From Deltaproteobacteria bacterium (GTDB taxonomy: Bacteria; Bdellovibrionota_B; Oligoflexia; Oligoflexales; Bog-1112): 34,271 bases of DNA. Every line of letters starts with the position of its first letter. The first letter of the stretch is position 1. The stretch covers positions 1 to 34,271 of the forward strand of contig PLEQ01000232.1 of assembly GCA_003136475.1 (NCBI GenBank), read 5' to 3'. The notes beneath the pieces were generated by a model. It had not been told where the DNA came from, searched no databases, and saw nothing but the letters and a program-made list of their open reading frames with translations. Positions 33,352-34,271 of this stretch are shown in pieces. The position numbers and the translations under genes were made by a program.

Positions 33352-33604
33352 GCATTTATTGGGTGCAGTATTAGTAGGTGGAATTGTCTTTGGGCTTATA
33401 CTTATAGCTTACGAAGATGGTCTTCCAGTACTTTTCTTTAAAAGATTGAAGTGTCGTTTCGGATACCATAGCGTTTATGTTCGATTTGGAAAGACTAAAA
33501 TTAATAAATACTACTGTATAGTATGCAAAAAACCAAGAACGCATCCTGGATTGAAAATCGTTGACGGCGGCAATAAAATGGGCAATAATAGGTTTGAGTT
33601 TTAA
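33299..33604 (+). CDS. small membrane protein with zinc-ribbon-like tail (start uncertain; ORF track gives 33227)
   Basis: Hydrophobic LLGAVLVGGIVFGLILIAY then CRFGYHSVYVRFGKTKINKYYCIVCKKPRTHP. The upstream extension overlaps the 33001..33351 frame, so a later start is likely; TTG at 33299 is one candidate. Confidence 0.5.
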   Translation: MDLTFIVHGVRSGVQILKHLLGAVLVGGIVFGLILIAYEDGLPVLFFKRLKCRFGYHSVYVRFGKTKINKYYCIVCKKPRTHPGLKIVDGGNKMGNNRFEF

Positions 33605-33613
33605 GGAGATAAA

Positions 33614-34228
33614 ATGAATCCGACAGAATACGAAAAAAATGTTTTAATTACAGAATCTAATGATTTTTCAGCAATTAAAGGACGTATTGATGATCGAATG
33701 ATTCGATTACTACATGCGGGACTGGGATTAAGTTCTGAATTGGCAGAACTTACTGATGCCTATGCTAGTCCAAAAAATGTCAATATCGATTGGGTAAATA
33801 TAGCTGAAGAGAGTGCGGATTTATTGTGGTACTGTGCTGTTGCAATTAACGCTCTGGGATTTAATCATGACGAAGTATCTTCTCTTGAATCTGAAGCAAG
33901 TGAGCCTCTAGTTCAAAAACATTCCACTCTTTGTCTCAAGGCAGCTCTTCTAGCTGCCGTATGTGCTACTGGCGAATACAATGATTTGCTTAAAAAGCAT
34001 TTGTTTTATGGTCGAGAACTAAATGTAGAAAAAATGAAGAGGGTATTACAAGCACTGTGTTTGGCCGTTTCTCGACTATGTTTTATCAGTGGAACAACCA
34101 TCGGTGAGGCCCGGCAAACCAATATAAACAAACTCAAGGCCCGTTATGGAGAAAAATTTACTGAAGCCGCTGCTTTGAATCGGGATCTTGAAACGGAACG
34201 TAAAATTCTAGAGGATGGTGTAAAATGA
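33614..34228 (+). CDS. MazG-like nucleotide pyrophosphohydrolase
   Basis: LHAGLGLSSELAELTDAYA...WVNIAEESADLLWYCAVAINALG...NINKLKARYGEKFTEAAALNRDLETERKILE: MazG-like EExxD helix and RYxEKF/RDLxxER signature. AAGGAG SD upstream. Confidence 0.8.
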   Translation: MNPTEYEKNVLITESNDFSAIKGRIDDRMIRLLHAGLGLSSELAELTDAYASPKNVNIDWVNIAEESADLLWYCAVAINALGFNHDEVSSLESEASEPLVQKHSTLCLKAALLAAVCATGEYNDLLKKHLFYGRELNVEKMKRVLQALCLAVSRLCFISGTTIGEARQTNINKLKARYGEKFTEAAALNRDLETERKILEDGVK

Positions 34229-34271
34229 AATATTTAATCGTACTTGTCATTTTTTGTTTTAGTGGATGCGC
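34225..34271 (+). CDS. lipoprotein, N-terminal fragment (truncated by window edge)
   Basis: ATGA overlap with the MazG-like gene; MKYLIVLVIFCFSGCA, signal peptide with SGC lipobox. Not in the ORF track. Confidence 0.6.
   Translation, partial: MKYLIVLVIFCFSGC

Noticed and set aside
1-34271. tRNA genes or CRISPR arrays
   Set aside because: No cloverleaf-like segment or regularly spaced direct repeats noticed; repeats seen are protein-coding modules or the dispersed CAATCTTAT element.

Overview
The window is a Caudoviricetes (contractile-tail, myovirus-like) late structural region from what is probably a Gram-negative host. The minus strand, read from right to left, carries a tape-measure-like protein, a tail hub, a spike, a LysM/gp25-like baseplate protein, a 2110-aa baseplate J-like protein, a second baseplate protein, a tube-like protein, a collagen-containing virion protein and several tail-fibre proteins. 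Two GIY-YIG homing endonucleases sit at fibre/baseplate gene junctions. Short plus-strand islands interrupt this block. They carry an SLT-type transglycosylase, an HNH endonuclease, a lipoprotein with a HELTHCxxxxxH zincin motif, small zinc-ribbon proteins and, at the right end, an operon with a two-TM protein, a PagL-like (lipid A 3-O-deacylase-like) secreted beta-barrel, a MazG-like protein and a truncated lipoprotein. The strongest unexplained signals are: (i) a 9-mer, CAATCTTAT, seen seven times, always intergenic and always in the sense orientation 4-36 nt upstream of a gene start, which is a candidate phage-specific late promoter; (ii) mini-domains shared by the giant J protein and other virion proteins, with local near-identity at the DNA level; (iii) the secreted PagL-like protein; and (iv) the lipoprotein metallopeptidase. 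All calls come from reading the sequence. No database search was run.
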